From assembly GCF_041346925.1 (NCBI RefSeq), contig NZ_CP166840.1:620001-684000 (forward strand): DNA of 64,000 bases, given 5' to 3'. A program made the translations under genes and the position numbers. Under the pieces are notes generated by a model, which was not told the origin of the DNA, made no database searches, and worked only from the letters and a program-made list of their open reading frames with translations. Origin of the DNA: Agaribacterium sp. ZY112 (GTDB lineage Bacteria > Pseudomonadota > Gammaproteobacteria > Pseudomonadales > Cellvibrionaceae). The first letter of the stretch is position 1, and each line of letters begins with the position of its first letter. Shown piece after piece: positions 62,416 to 64,000 of this stretch.

Positions 62416-64000
62416 TTAGACTGTAATCAATAACTGATCAGTGATGAGTTTTTGTAAGATGTCGTCGTCATCAATGCCAGAGGTTGAACCGCCATAAAGC
62501 TCATCTACCGTTTGCCCTTCAATTACGATATTTTGTACATCACCACCACCTAGATCGATCACTAAGGTGGTGTCCGTACCGTCATCACTGAAGTCCATAA
62601 CCACATCGAGTTCCGCTCCGGTTGAGGACGCCACCCCCTGCAATAAATCACTGAGATCTATGCTATCGGTACTGATATCTGAGCCATCACGTGACGCATC
62701 AAACGCGGCAATATGATCACTTGCCGGCGTGCCCGCAGGGCCAGCACCAACAAGATCAAAAACAAAACGGTCTTCTCCACCACTGCCCATTATGGTGCTA
62801 TCACCTGCTGCGCCAACGACAACCTGTAAGCTAGCGACTGTACCAGTGTCTGTCTGACCATCGAGTTCAGAGTAAGGGGTTAAGCTAAGTACAAAATTAT
62901 CATTGGCTTGCAGCCCCGTTACCTCAAGGCTAGCCACGTCGGCAGCGGCTATGGTCCAGATCGAGCCCTGTGGACTTTGACCAACAAAACTTGCGTGATC
63001 TGGCAGACCTTCAATTTTGACAAAAGCCTCTTCACCCGGTGCAGGATTTTGCAATTGCACACTTAAATCCAAGCTGTGCTCACCAGCCGATGAATCACCA
63101 TCAATAACAAGCTGATCGTAGCTTTGCGATAATAGAGGAGCATCAGGTAGCGGGCTTAAATGAAGCGTAATGGCCTCTTGAGCATCCGCAATGTCGCTGG
63201 TATCTGTGGCTAAACTGCCATCAACAACAGCTTCATCTTTGGCTTGCACAGCAACATTCATTTGCAAGTCACCAAAGGCCGTAGGCCCAGTGAGCAAGTC
63301 AAAACTCGCTAAGCTATCGCTATCACTTTCAAATACGGCAACTAAGTTACCTGTGCCTACATCAACAACAAAGTCGACGCTATGATCACCTACTTTAATC
63401 CCCTTAAGACCATCCAAGGCACTTGCGTCTGAACTAGCACTGACAACCTCAACAGTTAAAATCAGTACTTCGTTTGCATTCACTGTTTCAGTAGTACTTG
63501 CATTGATCGCGATATTAACTACATCCCCTTCACTGGCGTCTAACTCATCAAGGTCATTCGCCATTTGTGGCGTATCAGCTACAGGCAGGACATGTACGGT
63601 AAAGCCCTGTGTTGTCAGTAGGTGTTCATTTGTTTCACGCTCAACCGTCACCGCACTTAGGCTTAATTCGAAGTCACCACTGAAATCCAAAGGCGGTACA
63701 ATCACTAAATTATCGAGCTGGTCGGCTTGCACAGCAAAGGCGTAGGTAGGCTGGCCCATAAACGTACCGCCATCTTCACCATTATTCGGCAGCTGTGTGC
63801 TGCCGTTGTAATATATGACCGCCCCCTGTGGCACGCCGGTGATCTGTAGGCTCATATATTCCGAGCCATCGGTATCATAGAGCTCGGCATCTAAGCCGGT
63901 TAGCGCAATTTGGCTATCTTCATTACCGGTAATATCTACGGCGCTTAATATCGCATGATCTGTAACAGGTTCTAACTCAAAGTTGATATTGCCGCTACGC
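62416..64000 (-). CDS. Large T1SS adhesin, C-terminal part (5' end off window)
   Basis: The frame is open to the window edge, so at least 528 residues are visible and the start lies beyond 64000. Residues form cadherin/immunoglobulin-like repeats (VVNIAINASTTETVNANEVLILTVEV; SLQITGVPQGAVIYYNG; LHLSPLPDAP) typical of LapA/BapA adhesins. The C-terminus has the T1SS target of the VCA0849 type: GSGGEDRFVFDLVGAG, DHIAAFDASRDGSDISTDSIDLSDLLQG, LVIDLGGGDVQNIVIEG, and a terminal hydrophobic DDILQKLITDQLLITV. The ATG at 63855 is internal. It is cotranscribed with its own exporter and probably anchors cells to surfaces. Confidence 0.88.
   Translation of the reverse strand, partial: RSGNINFELEPVTDHAILSAVDITGNEDSQIALTGLDAELYDTDGSEYMSLQITGVPQGAVIYYNGSTQLPNNGEDGGTFMGQPTYAFAVQADQLDNLVIVPPLDFSGDFELSLSAVTVERETNEHLLTTQGFTVHVLPVADTPQMANDLDELDASEGDVVNIAINASTTETVNANEVLILTVEVVSASSDASALDGLKGIKVGDHSVDFVVDVGTGNLVAVFESDSDSLASFDLLTGPTAFGDLQMNVAVQAKDEAVVDGSLATDTSDIADAQEAITLHLSPLPDAPLLSQSYDQLVIDGDSSAGEHSLDLSVQLQNPAPGEEAFVKIEGLPDHASFVGQSPQGSIWTIAAADVASLEVTGLQANDNFVLSLTPYSELDGQTDTGTVASLQVVVGAAGDSTIMGSGGEDRFVFDLVGAGPAGTPASDHIAAFDASRDGSDISTDSIDLSDLLQGVASSTGAELDVVMDFSDDGTDTTLVIDLGGGDVQNIVIEGQTVDELYGGSTSGIDDDDILQKLITDQLLITV

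Noticed and set aside
1-64000. CRISPR array, tRNA, rRNA or prophage
   Set aside because: No regularly spaced identical repeats, tRNA-like cloverleaf sequence, or phage structural genes were seen by eye. A tRNAscan and phage search would be decisive.

Overview
The window looks like chromosomal DNA of an agar-degrading marine gammaproteobacterium, possibly of the Cellvibrionaceae/Alteromonadales type. The evidence is moderate to low GC, gammaproteobacterial housekeeping genes (tcdA, yjjV, yjdM), a lipoprotein GH50 beta-agarase, a secreted GH16 agarase-like enzyme, a formylglycine sulfatase and a LapA-type adhesin export operon. The genus is an inference. I saw no rRNA, tRNA, CRISPR array, integrase or intact insertion sequence.

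Left part (1-7.9 kb): the end of tcdA overlaps convergent yjjV. A signalling block follows: a REC-GGDEF diguanylate cyclase, a free Hpt protein, a DEDDh exonuclease-like protein, and a YfiR-type periplasmic protein translationally coupled to a CHASE8-like/HAMP/PAS/GGDEF/EAL membrane protein. Next is a secreted esterase-fold protein whose nucleophile serine is replaced by asparagine.

8.0-15.0 kb: a complete Wadjet anti-plasmid operon, jetABCD (MukF/E/B-like condensin plus a TOPRIM nuclease). The first three genes overlap. A 10-bp hairpin with a T run separates jetC from jetD.

15.2-30 kb: GH50 agarase with an overlapping small ORF, a DUF1289 protein, LysR-PhzF, an outer-membrane barrel protein, a MarR repressor with two operator-like repeats facing a DUF2798/siderophore-interacting-protein pair, a RibD-like reductase, a CPCC protein, a QorB-like reductase, a lipoprotein sulfatase and a two-domain fasciclin lipoprotein.

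30-47 kb: YjdM, an Abhydrolase_9 membrane protein, small membrane and lipoprotein genes, a DsbA/FrnE-like protein, a DUF3360-type transporter, a FemAB-like acetyltransferase, a 909-residue lipoprotein of unknown role, a 2OG-Fe(II) oxygenase and a helical-repeat protein.

47-56 kb: secreted GH16 enzyme with a long AT-rich upstream region carrying two GTCCG/CGGAC palindromes, a Yellow/MRJP-like propeller, an EF-hand NADPH oxidase of NOX5 architecture with a repeat-rich upstream region, a DUF2306 membrane protein, and a crystallin-like plus beta-trefoil secreted protein.

55.7-64 kb: one minus-strand operon encoding the C-terminal part of a large T1SS adhesin (gene runs off the right edge), its ABC transporter, HlyD-type adaptor, TolC-type channel, an OmpA-family lipoprotein and two small proteins. 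Together with the c-di-GMP enzymes at the left end, it suggests surface attachment on algal polysaccharide. No LapD or LapG is present here to prove that link.
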